Below, piece after piece: positions 51,198-60,730 of a DNA stretch of 64,000 nucleotides. The DNA lies in NCBI GenBank assembly GCA_023388175.1, contig JAEWGT010000005.1, positions 314,656 to 378,655 of the forward strand, in the 5' to 3' direction. Position 1 is the first letter of the stretch. Every line of letters begins with the position of its first letter. Position numbers and translations under genes: made by a program. Below the pieces are notes generated by a model. The model saw only the letters and a list, made by a program, of their open reading frames with translations. It was not told the DNA's origin and did no database searches. The stretch is from Pseudomonadota bacterium. Lineage in GTDB: Bacteria > Pseudomonadota > Alphaproteobacteria > Rhizobiales > Devosiaceae.

Positions 51198-52250
51198 CTA
51201 ATATCCAAAGCGGATCTTCTCGGCGCCCTCGGTGAGATAATCCTCCAGATCGCTCCAGCGCACCCTTGCCTGCGGCGCGCCATAGGCATAGGCGGCGATT
51301 TCATAGGGCTGGAACTGAATGATCAGCGCATAGGGATCGGACAGGTCCCAGCGCCCCGGATCGGCAACCGCATCGGCGATGTAGCTGGTATCGTCCAGCA
51401 TCAGGTCATCGCCATGTTCAGCCTGGGCCGCTGCGACGGCCAGTTCCAGCAGGCGCGCCTCCCACCCATCGCCGTCAAACAGGTCACGTCCTTCCATGAA
51501 ACGGCCCTGTTCGGTCAGGTAGTGGCGATAGTAAACGCCCCAATTGCCATGAGCCGCGCCATGCCCATACCAATAGGTGCTGGCTTTGAGCGAGATGCGT
51601 CCATCGCCCGCAACCTCATCTATAATCAGCGAATTTATCGTGTCGCTGCTGCTGCCGTCATCCTCGGCCTCCGGCCCGATACCGTCTGAAAACACCGGGG
51701 CCATCATTCTGGCTTCAAGCCGCACCAGATCGCTGAAGGCATAGGCAAAGCCCTCATCCATATCCAGCTCGACCCAGCTCAGCTCATGCCGCGCGACCGG
51801 CCACCAGGATTCAGGATTTTCGGCCTCATAGGGGTCGGGCAATGCCTCGTAGCGGGCCAGCGGAACAATGCGCAGCCCACCCACCATCCGGCTCTGCTCC
51901 AGTACAGTGCTGCGGCGATTGAACAGATCGAGGAGGCAGGACACACCCCGCTCGTCATAGACGCCGGTCATCAGCGGCCGGGCGTCAGGCGTGCAGGCGC
52001 GCTGCGCATAACTCAGCCACTCCCGCTGACCATCGCGCAGCTCGCTTCTCGCATATTCCGAAAGCCCGCCAATGGCCGTCTCATAGGTGACCGCGAGCCG
52101 GTCATCGGCTTTGGACAGCTCGGAGCTGCCACAGATGGCGCGCTCGAAAGCGGTGAATGCCTTGGCACAGTCAAAACTGGCCGCTGCGGCCACACCAGTC
52201 ACGCTGGGACTGCCGGCCAGGGCAAGGGCAAGAACGGCAAAGAAACGCAT
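51198..52250 (-). CDS. Secreted LprI-domain protein with RsiV-like (DUF3298) C-terminal domain
   Basis: A 350-residue exported protein with a signal peptide to about residue 24. Residues 25-120 form an LprI (DUF1311) domain: SFDCAKAFTAFERAIC, GQREWLSYAQRAC and SCLLDLF carry four conserved cysteines for two disulfides. The C-terminal part (about 215-345), ending YEIAAYAYGAPQARVRWSDLEDYL, resembles DUF3298 of RsiV and PdaC. LprI inhibits lysozyme and RsiV binds it, so the protein may meet host or competitor lysozymes. GGAGG precedes the ATG. The middle segment is unassigned. Confidence 0.72.
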   Translation of the reverse strand: MRFFAVLALALAGSPSVTGVAAAASFDCAKAFTAFERAICGSSELSKADDRLAVTYETAIGGLSEYARSELRDGQREWLSYAQRACTPDARPLMTGVYDERGVSCLLDLFNRRSTVLEQSRMVGGLRIVPLARYEALPDPYEAENPESWWPVARHELSWVELDMDEGFAYAFSDLVRLEARMMAPVFSDGIGPEAEDDGSSSDTINSLIIDEVAGDGRISLKASTYWYGHGAAHGNWGVYYRHYLTEQGRFMEGRDLFDGDGWEARLLELAVAAAQAEHGDDLMLDDTSYIADAVADPGRWDLSDPYALIIQFQPYEIAAYAYGAPQARVRWSDLEDYLTEGAEKIRFGY

Positions 52251-52318
52251 ATCGGGCCTCCCGCAAGATCCGCAGACTAGCAAGCGATCCCCGCCCCGTC
52301 ATCCCAATGCGTCCCGCC

Positions 52319-54070
52319 TCAGGCGCGGCGGGATTGCTCCTGCATTTGGTGATCAAAGACGATCAACCTGTTGCGGCCCTGCGATTTGGCCATGTACAGC
52401 GCCGCATCGGCCATATCCACCGCCATGTCCAGACCATCGCCCCGCTCGGCCATACAGGCGCCGATACTGACCGAAATGGCGATCTCCCTGCCGTCGGCAA
52501 GCGTCACCGGCAAGTCGCAGATCGACGCCAGAATGGCCTCCGCGGTCACGCGCAATGTTTGCGGCGAGGCATCGGGCAGCAGCACGATATATTCGTCCCC
52601 GCCCCAGCGGGCACGGGCATCAAGCGCACCGATCGCCTGCCCGACACGGCGCGCCACCTCGATCACCACGCTGTCGCCGGCGGCATGGCCATAGCTGTCA
52701 TTGACCACCTTGAACCGGTCGATATCCATCAGCAGCAGGCCATATTGGCCCTGCGACGCCGCATTTGCATGAGCCGCGGCAAATCCACGGCGGTTGAGCA
52801 TACCGGTCTGCCCATCCTTGAAGGCCAGCTGCTGCAATTCCTTGGTCCGCTCGCTGACGCGGGTTTCCAGGAGGCGCGTATTGTCGTCCACTACTTGCGC
52901 AAGCTCGGCAAAGGCATTGCCCAGCCGGTCGACCTCGTCCTTCGCGCCGCCGCCCATGGCCCGCGCCGGACCGAAATTGCCACCTTGCGCCAGCCGCACC
53001 ACCCGTTCGAGCGCGACCAGCCGGTCCAGCACGGCTTGCTTGAAAATAACCATCAGCAGGAAGGCCACCAGCCCGATGACGCCGATCAGCAGAAACCCGA
53101 TCGGCATGAACAGGCGGCGGTCGATGATCGTGTCCACGTCCATCAGGGTAATGTTGAACCAGCCAAGCCGGTCGAGATAGCCGACACCGACCAGCGTCTG
53201 CTGTCCGTCGATGTCAACGAAGGTCGAGCGCACCATGCCTTCGCCTGCCGCCACGTCCGCCATCAGGCTGCGCAACCGATCCCGATCGGCCGGGCTGTCC
53301 ATCAGGTTGAACACGCTGCGCGCATCGCGGGTCTCGACCGACAGGCTCGCCAGATTGATCAGGCTCTTGTCGCGGTGAGCCTGCAGCTGGCCTTGCCGAT
53401 CAACGAACATCGAGGTCACCCCCGTCTGGGGAACATTGACCACTTCCTGGATGAAGGCCGACAGGTCGATCCCGGTGCCGAGCACGCCAAGCACGGTGTT
53501 TCCCTCGCGGATAACACAGTTCATCCAGACTTTGGTCACGCCCAGATTGGCATCATTGTCGACATTGAGATGGCAACCCGCCCCCAACGCCTTGGTGGAA
53601 AAATACCAGACATCGCGCGGATTTTCCGCATCGACGGCATAGCGGCGCTGGTTCCCGGCATAGGAATTGGTCGCATCGTTGAAATAGTAACTGCCCGAGG
53701 CGTCGATCACGAAGAAATAGGATTTGTCGGCGAAGCTCTGCCGGTAATGTTCAAGCTCGGCCAGACCACGCCGCTGCAGGGCCGGATTATCCTCGTCGCG
53801 CGCCCAGTCGCGGATAGCCTGGCTGCCGGCCAGAGCCTCGGCCAGCGCCACTTCGCGCATCAGGGCGCCCAGGCCGCGATGGCGGTCATAAAGCACCTGT
53901 TTTTCGGCAAACAGGGTGCCCAGCTGGATAATGGTGGACTGAGCGATCCAGTTGAAGGCCGCATAGGCGGGCAGCGCCACAGCGGCAAAGCCGAGCAGCA
54001 CAAAAACCAGAACCTTCAGCGACAGGGTCCGAGCGATGTGTTGACCGATGGAGGAAATGGCGCACCTCAT
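52319..54070 (-). CDS. Membrane-bound diguanylate cyclase with periplasmic sensor and HAMP
   Basis: A 583-residue signalling protein. The order is a membrane helix near 20-45, a periplasmic double-Cache-like sensor (about 50-295) with WYFSTKALGAGCHLN and DIDGQQTLVGVGYLDRLGWF, a second helix near 310-335, a HAMP-like linker, a short coiled coil (NTRLLETRVSERTKELQQLAF) and a GGDEF domain with GGDEY at 490-494. It should make cyclic di-GMP in response to an extracellular ligand. It is the second such enzyme in this window and is not linked to a target gene. Confidence 0.9.
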   Translation of the reverse strand: MRCAISSIGQHIARTLSLKVLVFVLLGFAAVALPAYAAFNWIAQSTIIQLGTLFAEKQVLYDRHRGLGALMREVALAEALAGSQAIRDWARDEDNPALQRRGLAELEHYRQSFADKSYFFVIDASGSYYFNDATNSYAGNQRRYAVDAENPRDVWYFSTKALGAGCHLNVDNDANLGVTKVWMNCVIREGNTVLGVLGTGIDLSAFIQEVVNVPQTGVTSMFVDRQGQLQAHRDKSLINLASLSVETRDARSVFNLMDSPADRDRLRSLMADVAAGEGMVRSTFVDIDGQQTLVGVGYLDRLGWFNITLMDVDTIIDRRLFMPIGFLLIGVIGLVAFLLMVIFKQAVLDRLVALERVVRLAQGGNFGPARAMGGGAKDEVDRLGNAFAELAQVVDDNTRLLETRVSERTKELQQLAFKDGQTGMLNRRGFAAAHANAASQGQYGLLLMDIDRFKVVNDSYGHAAGDSVVIEVARRVGQAIGALDARARWGGDEYIVLLPDASPQTLRVTAEAILASICDLPVTLADGREIAISVSIGACMAERGDGLDMAVDMADAALYMAKSQGRNRLIVFDHQMQEQSRRA

Positions 54071-54131
54071 CCCAAGCGCACCATTCTCGCCGTTAACGCC
54101 TCAAGAACATGTTAATTTCCATTTTTCCGGA

Positions 54132-54725
54132 TCACAGGAACTGCTGGATCGCCGCCAGTTCTTCCTGTCGCACTTCATGGCCGCCCTCATGCCAGGCAAG
54201 CCGGCTATTGGCGCCATTGGCGCTGAAATAGTCGGCCAGCGCCTGCGTTGCCTGCGCCGGGGCAATGGGGTCGCGCCGGCCCGCCGTGATCAGCACGTCC
54301 CGCCCTGAAAAATCAGCCTTTGCCGGCGCGAAGGGGATCAGCGGATGCATCAGAACCGCCGCATCGAAAAGCGCCGGTGCGGCAAACATCACCGAGGCGA
54401 TGATATTGGCACCGTTGGAATAGCCCAGTGCCAGCACCCGCGCGGGCGTGCTGTCGCCGATCTGCTCACGGATGAAGCCGGTCATCGCCTCGGTGCGGCG
54501 GGCAAGGTCGTCCATGTCATAGACGCCCTCGCCGGTACGGCGAAAATAGCGCAGGGCGCCGTGCTCGCTGACATCGCCGCGTGGCGCGATCCGCCTTGCG
54601 CCGGGCAGCAATTGCCCCGCCAGCTCGAAAAACTGGTTCTCGTCGCCGCCCGTCCCGTGAAACAGGAAGATCACGGGGGCGCTCGGGTCGGCGCCGGCCT
54701 CGGCGCGGAAATGATATGAGCTCAT
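54132..54725 (-). CDS. Phospholipase/carboxylesterase-family serine hydrolase
   Basis: A 198-residue alpha/beta hydrolase. The oxyanion region is VIFLFHGTGGDENQF, the nucleophile elbow GYSNGANI, the acid is in ITAGRRDPIAP and the histidine in WHEGGHEV. The family includes bacterial carboxylesterase and YpfH/MhqD-like esterases, some active on quinone conjugates. There is no signal peptide. The start is set at the ATG following AGGAGA. Divergent from the serine dehydratase gene; no pathway is indicated. Confidence 0.88.
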   Translation of the reverse strand: MSSYHFRAEAGADPSAPVIFLFHGTGGDENQFFELAGQLLPGARRIAPRGDVSEHGALRYFRRTGEGVYDMDDLARRTEAMTGFIREQIGDSTPARVLALGYSNGANIIASVMFAAPALFDAAVLMHPLIPFAPAKADFSGRDVLITAGRRDPIAPAQATQALADYFSANGANSRLAWHEGGHEVRQEELAAIQQFL

Positions 54726-54865
54726 CTGTTTCTCCTGTGCTTGCGCAAAATATCGGCCGATCGCGGCGGCGGCGCAATCGTCAGCCGGCGCCACGCTCTG
54801 TTGCCCATTGCGAAACAATCCGCCGCCACCGATTGCACCGGCCATTCTCCCGGCTATGATGGGTC

Positions 54866-56260
54866 ATGTTTCTTTCGGTTTTCGACGTGTTCAAGATCGG
54901 CATCGGCCCTTCGAGCTCCCACACAATGGGGCCGATGGTGGCCGCAGGCCGGTTCCTCGATGATCTTGCCGCAGGCAATTGGCCACGCGCCGCCAGGGCA
55001 AGGCCCGCTGCCATCACCGCCAGCCTGCACGGATCACTGGCCTTTACCGGCATCGGCCATGGCAGCGACAGGGCGGTCATTCTGGGTCTGGCGGGCGAGC
55101 ATCCCCGCACCATTGATCCCGACGCCATGGATGCAATCATCGCCGCCATTCGAGATGACGGGCGCGTAACACCGCCGGGTCATCCGGCCTATCGCTTCCG
55201 GCCTGCCGTCGATCTGGTTCTCGACAAGACCAATCCCCTGCCCGGCCATCCCAACGGCATGCAGTTCTGTGCCTGGGACAGCGACGGACAATTGCTGCTG
55301 CGGCGCATCTATTATTCGGTGGGCGGCGGCTTCGTCGTCACTGCCGAAGAGCTGGACGCGGTCCGCACCGCCTCCCCGGCTGATCAGGACGTGCCTTGGC
55401 CCTTTGCCGATGCGGCAGAAATGCTGGACATGGCCCACCGCTCCGGTCTGTCCATCGCGGCGATGAAGCGGGCCAATGAGGAAGCACGCCTGCCCCGTGC
55501 CAGATTGAACCAGCAACTGGACGAGATCTGGAGCACCATGTCCGGCTGCATCGACCGGGGCATTGCTCAATCCGGAGAATTGCCCGGCGGCCTCCGGGTC
55601 AAACGCCGTGCTGCCGCCATTCATGCCCAATTGGCGGGGAAGTGGCAGCGCAACGAGATCGACCCGCTCATGGCCAATGACTGGCTGAGCCTCTTCGCCA
55701 TGGCCGTCAACGAGGAGAACGCCGCCGGTGGCCGCGTGGTCACCGCGCCGACCAATGGCGCAGCCGGCGTCATCCCCTCCGTCCTGCGCTATGCGGTTCA
55801 GTTCAATGCCGGCACCGGCGAAAGCGCCATCCGCGACTTCCTGCTCACCGCAGCCGCCATTGGCGGCATCATCAAGCATCGCGCCTCGATTTCCGGGGCC
55901 GAGGTTGGCTGTCAGGGCGAGGTGGGCTCCGCCTCGGCCATGGCGGCTGCAGGATTATGCGCCATTCTCGGCGGCACACCGGCCCAGGTGGAAAACGCCG
56001 CCGAAATTGCACTCGAACACCATCTTGGCATGACCTGCGATCCGGTGGGCGGTCTCGTGCAGATCCCCTGCATCGAACGCAATGCCTTCGGCGCGGTCAA
56101 GGCCGTCACGGCTGCATCGCTGGCGCTCAAGGGCGACGGCACCCATGCCGTGCCGCTCGACGCCTGTATCGAGACCATGCGCCAGACCGGGCGGGACATG
56201 AGCGAGAAATACAAGGAAACCAGCCTTGGCGGACTGGCCGTCAACGTGGTTGCGTGCTGA
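54866..56260 (+). CDS. sdaA: L-serine ammonia-lyase (iron-sulfur type)
   Basis: A 464-residue single-chain L-serine dehydratase that turns serine into pyruvate and ammonia with a 4Fe-4S cluster. The N-terminal domain starts FDVFKIGIGPSSSHTMGPM. The catalytic domain has Cys349 (GCQGE), Cys391 (TCDPVGG) and Cys402 (IPCIERN) as cluster ligands. The last residue is Cys464; in the Legionella enzyme a C-terminal cysteine enters the active site and caps the cluster, so the same tail mechanism is likely. Its last 20 bases overlap the 3' end of the convergent lipoprotein gene. Confidence 0.95.
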   Translation: MFLSVFDVFKIGIGPSSSHTMGPMVAAGRFLDDLAAGNWPRAARARPAAITASLHGSLAFTGIGHGSDRAVILGLAGEHPRTIDPDAMDAIIAAIRDDGRVTPPGHPAYRFRPAVDLVLDKTNPLPGHPNGMQFCAWDSDGQLLLRRIYYSVGGGFVVTAEELDAVRTASPADQDVPWPFADAAEMLDMAHRSGLSIAAMKRANEEARLPRARLNQQLDEIWSTMSGCIDRGIAQSGELPGGLRVKRRAAAIHAQLAGKWQRNEIDPLMANDWLSLFAMAVNEENAAGGRVVTAPTNGAAGVIPSVLRYAVQFNAGTGESAIRDFLLTAAAIGGIIKHRASISGAEVGCQGEVGSASAMAAAGLCAILGGTPAQVENAAEIALEHHLGMTCDPVGGLVQIPCIERNAFGAVKAVTAASLALKGDGTHAVPLDACIETMRQTGRDMSEKYKETSLGGLAVNVVAC

Positions 56261-56756
56261 CCATTCCGGGACGATAGCCCGCCAGGATGGCCAGCCGCAA
56301 AGCCTCGGCTGTGCTCAGGGCGGCCGTCTCGCGCACGCCCTCGACCGAGGCCCGTTCGGTCGGCGCCAGCTTGCCGCTCTGATAGGCGGTGTCGGTAAAG
56401 CGGGTGGCAGTGAACAATGTCTGCCCGTCCTGCTCGATGCTGATCGTCGCCTCGACCCGGGTTTCGACCGGACTGCCCACCGCGACCGCCTTGGACAAGG
56501 CGCCCCCGAGGGAGAGACTGCGCGCCGAAACCCGCAGCACTGGATCATTGGCGCCTGCAGCATTCGGAAAGGCCAAGGCCAGTCGGTTGAGCATGACCTG
56601 CTCCAGCCGATTGGTGGGCGGCGCAAAATTGAACCGTGCCGCTGCCAGCCCCGCGGCCTCACCACCACCATAGACCGGCGCAAAACTGGTGCAGCCCGCC
56701 AGACCCGCCGCCAGCAAGCCGCTGCCCAGGACTGCGAGAAAATGCCGTCTTTGCAT
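56241..56756 (-). CDS. Outer-membrane lipoprotein, LptE-like
   Basis: A 171-residue lipoprotein with lipobox LAGC and lipidated Cys22. The mature part begins TSFAPVYGGG, like the CGF-PLYG start of LptE proteins, followed by NRLEQVMLNRLALAF, which fits the LptE helix. It starts 14 bases after lptD with GAGGAG before its ATG, so the two are co-transcribed. LptE plugs and supports LptD in moving lipopolysaccharide to the cell surface. Overall similarity is modest, so the name is inferred partly from context. Confidence 0.6.
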   Translation of the reverse strand: MQRRHFLAVLGSGLLAAGLAGCTSFAPVYGGGEAAGLAAARFNFAPPTNRLEQVMLNRLALAFPNAAGANDPVLRVSARSLSLGGALSKAVAVGSPVETRVEATISIEQDGQTLFTATRFTDTAYQSGKLAPTERASVEGVRETAALSTAEALRLAILAGYRPGMVSTQPR

Positions 56757-56770
56757 GGAGCGCTCCTCGC

Positions 56771-59092
56771 CTATTGCAGCAATTGGTTCAACGGCACGGC
56801 GCCGGAATAACCCGCGTCAAATCCGGCCGGCGCCATCAGCCGGAAGGTGACGGTGGCGCGCAGATCATTGGGCGATCTGTGGGTCGGCCCGGTGCGCGTC
56901 AGGTTGGCCGCCATATTGAGATAGCCGTCGTTATAATTGAGGCCGCCGCCGGCCTGCAGCCAGCTATTGCCCGAAATGTCCCAGTAATAATTGCCCGATG
57001 CGGACCAGTATTCATCGAATGGCACCGTCACTTCGGTGCCCACCTCGTGCAGCGTGGCCGGATTTCCGTTCGCTGGCACCGCTTCCGCATAGCGGTAGTT
57101 GAGCGCGGCGCCCCAGCCATCCTGGCTATAGGAAAGGCCCAGCCCGGCACGCGCCAGGCTGAGATCGCTCGTATCGATCTGCATTTTGCCGCCGAGCTTG
57201 AACGCATCGGCCACGACGCCATAGGCGCCCAGAACGGCATAGGAGGCCCCGTTGTCGAGACCCGAGCCCAGCCCGGCCTGCTGCCGGTTGGGATCGGCAA
57301 ACACATTGGCTCCGGCCAGCTGGAAGGACTGCCCGGCCACCAGTTCGAGATAGTTGCCATCATCGAAACTGGCGAGATAGCGCCCGCCGACATTAAGCCT
57401 CAGCCCGTTTTCCTGCCGGTCGATGCCGGTGAACCGATTATAGCTGAAGAGATTGGAGTCATCGAAAACCACACTCTGGGAATCTTCATTGGTAATGCCG
57501 GGCGCAAGGCTCGACGCACCGCGATAAACCAGCTGCGCAATCGGCTCGACCAGGTGGGTCATGCCCGGACTGCGGGCGATCAAGGGATAGCGGATATCGA
57601 GCGCCGCAATGGGGGTGACGCCGAACAATGTGCCATCTGCCGGGGGCGCGGACAGGGGATCGAAGGTCACGCCCGTGCCACGCTCATAGCTGGCAGCATC
57701 GAGCCGTATGCCGGCAAAGGGGGTTACGACCGCGCAACCGGCAATCCACTGATTCTGCCAGCTGGCCTGCCCCATGGCGTGCATGCGCGTACCGGCATAG
57801 CCGAAATCATAAGGCACCCCGTTGAACAGGGCGGAATTGTCGCGCTCCCGGTAAATGCCGAGCATACGCCCTTCGATCTGCACCTGTCCGCCGCCCGAGG
57901 GCAATCTGAAGGTGCGTTCAACCCGCAGATTGGGCAGGGCAACGCCCTGCTGTTCGCGCAAGGCCGCATCGGCGCCGAGCTGGTTGAACTGCTGAATGCG
58001 CGCATCGACATAAGTGTCGGCCGTCAGGTGGGTCGCATAGACCTCGTTGACCGCTGCGCGCCGTGCATCAAGCTGATAGTCGGCGAAATAGCGGCTATCT
58101 GAAAATGCCGCATAGGCCATGCCGACGGTCCAGTCCCGAACCGGCTTGAACTCACCATCCGCCTGCACCGCGCCGCGCCAGTCGCGCTGGGCCTCGGGCG
58201 CGGTAAACGCGGTCTGGTCGGCCTGGTAAAGGCCGGACGCCTTGATGCGGAAGGACCCCTGATCGAAGCGCTGCACCCATTCGGCGCCGAGCAGCAGCCC
58301 CTGCCGCGACAGCAATGTCGGGGTCAGGATGATGTCGGTCATCCGGCTCGAATAGACCGTGACCGGCACTTCCGCCTTGAGACCGATCTGTTCGGAATAG
58401 CCGAAGCGGGGCACGGGAAGTGTTTCGAGTGCATTATCGCTGAGATCGGGCAGCCAGAGATACGGCAGCCAGGCAACCGGCACGCCCAGCAGCGACAGAA
58501 CCGGTTGCTCGAAGCTGATCGAACCGTCCTCGGCTGTCTGCACCACCTTGGCCGCGCTGATCGACCAGCCAATCCGCCGGCCGTCGCTGCCGGCGCATTC
58601 GCCGCAGGGCGCATATTCGGCATTGACCAGAATGGAGCGCAACTGCTGGTCGAAATCGGCGCTGTCGGCTGTGATCCGCGATCCGTCATAGGCGGTGATG
58701 GTCATCGAATCGAGCACCGAACGCCTGAGCCCGCCGGTCAGGCTTAGGGTCGTGCTCTCCGAAACATTGCCGGACGGGTCGGTCACCCGCACATTGCCCC
58801 GGACATCCATTTCGCCGCTGGCGCGCCGATAGACCAGTTCGTTGCCGGTAATGGTATAGCCGCTGACGCGCACGACCACGTCGCCACGCGCCGTGATGAT
58901 ATTGCGCACCGAATCGAAAACCAGCTCTTCGGCTTCAACCGCAGTGGGAGCCGCCGGATCGATGGGCGCGTTGAAAAAGCTCTGGGGCACCAGATTCTGC
59001 GCATGAGCCGGCACTATACCCGCCGGCCCGAAACCAGCGAGGGCGCCAAGAGCCACCCAGACCATGAATTCGTGGCGCCGTATCAGCCTCAA
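56771..59092 (-). CDS. lptD: LPS-assembly protein LptD
   Basis: A roughly 773-residue outer-membrane protein. An N-terminal signal peptide ends at AHAQ. A periplasmic OstA/LptA-like domain (VEAEELVFDSVRNIITARGDVVVR) follows, then the LptD barrel with SLLGVPVAWLPYLWLPD, a well-known motif, and strand-rich sequence ending in WSASGNYYWDISGNSWLQAG. The two-cysteine segment CGECAG is in the periplasmic domain. The start is unclear: a TTG at 59092 with AGGA upstream gives a signal peptide with a basic start (RLIRRHEF), while an ATG at 59065 gives an uncharged start. The LptE-like gene follows. Confidence 0.9.
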   Translation of the reverse strand: MRLIRRHEFMVWVALGALAGFGPAGIVPAHAQNLVPQSFFNAPIDPAAPTAVEAEELVFDSVRNIITARGDVVVRVSGYTITGNELVYRRASGEMDVRGNVRVTDPSGNVSESTTLSLTGGLRRSVLDSMTITAYDGSRITADSADFDQQLRSILVNAEYAPCGECAGSDGRRIGWSISAAKVVQTAEDGSISFEQPVLSLLGVPVAWLPYLWLPDLSDNALETLPVPRFGYSEQIGLKAEVPVTVYSSRMTDIILTPTLLSRQGLLLGAEWVQRFDQGSFRIKASGLYQADQTAFTAPEAQRDWRGAVQADGEFKPVRDWTVGMAYAAFSDSRYFADYQLDARRAAVNEVYATHLTADTYVDARIQQFNQLGADAALREQQGVALPNLRVERTFRLPSGGGQVQIEGRMLGIYRERDNSALFNGVPYDFGYAGTRMHAMGQASWQNQWIAGCAVVTPFAGIRLDAASYERGTGVTFDPLSAPPADGTLFGVTPIAALDIRYPLIARSPGMTHLVEPIAQLVYRGASSLAPGITNEDSQSVVFDDSNLFSYNRFTGIDRQENGLRLNVGGRYLASFDDGNYLELVAGQSFQLAGANVFADPNRQQAGLGSGLDNGASYAVLGAYGVVADAFKLGGKMQIDTSDLSLARAGLGLSYSQDGWGAALNYRYAEAVPANGNPATLHEVGTEVTVPFDEYWSASGNYYWDISGNSWLQAGGGLNYNDGYLNMAANLTRTGPTHRSPNDLRATVTFRLMAPAGFDAGYSGAVPLNQLLQ

Positions 59093-59290
59093 GAAGTCCT
59101 GCCCTTTTTTCCCTGCCCCCGCATGAGAGGGAAACAAAGCGCCGCGCTGCGCCCGAACTCAAACATCAACCGCTCCCCTGCGCGCAACAAGCGGGCCAAC
59201 CGAGTTGGCAAAGTACCGTCCAATCTAATGCCGGGCAATGAACAATCTGCAAACCGTCCCGCAGCACCTGGGATGGCCGGCCCCAAAAAG

Positions 59291-59328
59291 GAAAAGCCCA
59301 GCGAACTCAATGAGTTCACTGGGCTTTT
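59291..59328 (-). terminator. Rho-independent terminator of initiator tRNA
   Basis: A long hairpin: outer stem AAAAGCCCAG / CTGGGCTTTT (59292-59301 with 59319-59328) and inner stem GAACTCA / TGAGTTC (59303-59309 with 59311-59317). On the minus strand CTTTTCCTTTTT follows, directly after the tRNA 3' end. Confidence 0.93.
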
Positions 59329-59329
59329 T

Positions 59330-59406
<77 letters not shown>

Positions 59407-59626
59407 TCAAACACGGCGCCTCGGCGCGGTGTGAGGGCTATATAGGGGGTGATGCCGCAGACCTCAACCCCCCTTGCGGGCCTCGTGACGGTTTTTTGAC
59501 ATGCCTGGGGAAAGTCCGGCGCGGGACGCCCCGATATATCGGCAAATGACGCTGAAACACTTCCCTGAAAATGCCCGCTGGTCTAGGGTCCGCCCAGTTT
59601 CAGCGACATGTCCCACGGATTTCCAC

Positions 59627-60664
59627 ATGCAATTCAAGACCCTTGGCCGTACCGACCTTCAGGTGACCGATATTTGTCTCGGCTCCATGACCTGGGGCAG
59701 CCAGAACAGCCAGGACGAGGGACATGAACAGATTGCCATGGCGCGCGACGCCGGCATCAACTTCATCGACACCGCCGAGGTCTATGCCGTGCCCGGCAGC
59801 CCCGAAACCAGCGGCCGCACCGAGACGATTATCGGCAATTGGTTTGCCGCCCACAAAGATCGCAGCAAATGGGTGCTCGCCACCAAGATCGCCGGTGGGG
59901 GCAATGCCCATATCCGCAATGGCGCAAAACCCGACCGGAAATCCGTGCGCGAGGCGCTGGAGGGCAGTCTGCGGCGCCTGCAGACCGATTATGTCGATCT
60001 CTATCAGATTCACTGGCCGAGCCGGGGCCATTACAATTTTGAAAATTACTGGACCTATGCGCCGCAGGGCCAAAACACCGCAGAGGCTCTCGACAAGATG
60101 GCGGAGGTGCTCGCCGCGCTTGGCGATCTCGTGCAGGAAGGCAAGATCCGCCATGTCGGTCTGTCCAACGAAACCACCTGGGGCATCGCCCAATGGCTGC
60201 GCCTCGCCGACCAGAACGCCCTGCCGCGCATGGCCTCGGTGCAGAACGAATATAGCCTGCTCCGCCGCATCTTTGACCATGACATGGCCGAGTTGAGCCA
60301 TCACGAACAGGTCGGCCTGCTGGCGTATTCGCCGCTGGCAGGGGGCCTGCTGACCGGGAAATATTTCAATGATGCGACGCCGGAAGGCAGCCGCCGTCAC
60401 TATCAGAAAGGCTTCTGGCGGCTCAACGAGCATTCGGACCGCGCCGCCCACCAGTATCATGCCCTGGCCGCGCGCCACGGCCTTGATCCGGTACAGATGG
60501 CCATCGCCTTCTGCCGCAGCCGCCCCTTCATGACCTCGACGATTATCGGGGCGACCAGCACAGAACAATTACGACAGGTTCTGGGCGCGATCGATCTGAC
60601 ATTGTCACCCGACGTGCTGGCCGATATCGACGCCGTCCATCGAGCCAATCCACGTCCGATCTAA
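59627..60664 (+). CDS. Aldo/keto reductase (Tas-like)
   Basis: A 345-residue NADPH-dependent reductase of the aldo/keto reductase fold, of the Tas/YajO group. It shows LGRTDLQVTDICLGSMTWGSQN at the N terminus, the tetrad aspartate and tyrosine in NFIDTAEVYAVPG, the lysine in LATKIAGG, the histidine in YQIHWPS, and a C-terminal IIGATSTEQLRQ that binds NADPH. The real substrate is unknown. The ATG at 59627 was chosen over an in-frame extension through non-conserved sequence. Confidence 0.92.
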   Translation: MQFKTLGRTDLQVTDICLGSMTWGSQNSQDEGHEQIAMARDAGINFIDTAEVYAVPGSPETSGRTETIIGNWFAAHKDRSKWVLATKIAGGGNAHIRNGAKPDRKSVREALEGSLRRLQTDYVDLYQIHWPSRGHYNFENYWTYAPQGQNTAEALDKMAEVLAALGDLVQEGKIRHVGLSNETTWGIAQWLRLADQNALPRMASVQNEYSLLRRIFDHDMAELSHHEQVGLLAYSPLAGGLLTGKYFNDATPEGSRRHYQKGFWRLNEHSDRAAHQYHALAARHGLDPVQMAIAFCRSRPFMTSTIIGATSTEQLRQVLGAIDLTLSPDVLADIDAVHRANPRPI

Positions 60665-60730
60665 GCGATATGGCCAAAGGCAGGCGGCACGGTATAGTCG
60701 GCGCAATCGCCTTGCGCCGGGGAGCCTTAC

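Noticed and set aside
54093..54115. Two TTAA sequences before the second diguanylate cyclase as a CtrA box
   Set aside because: The spacing is 15 bases, not the seven required.
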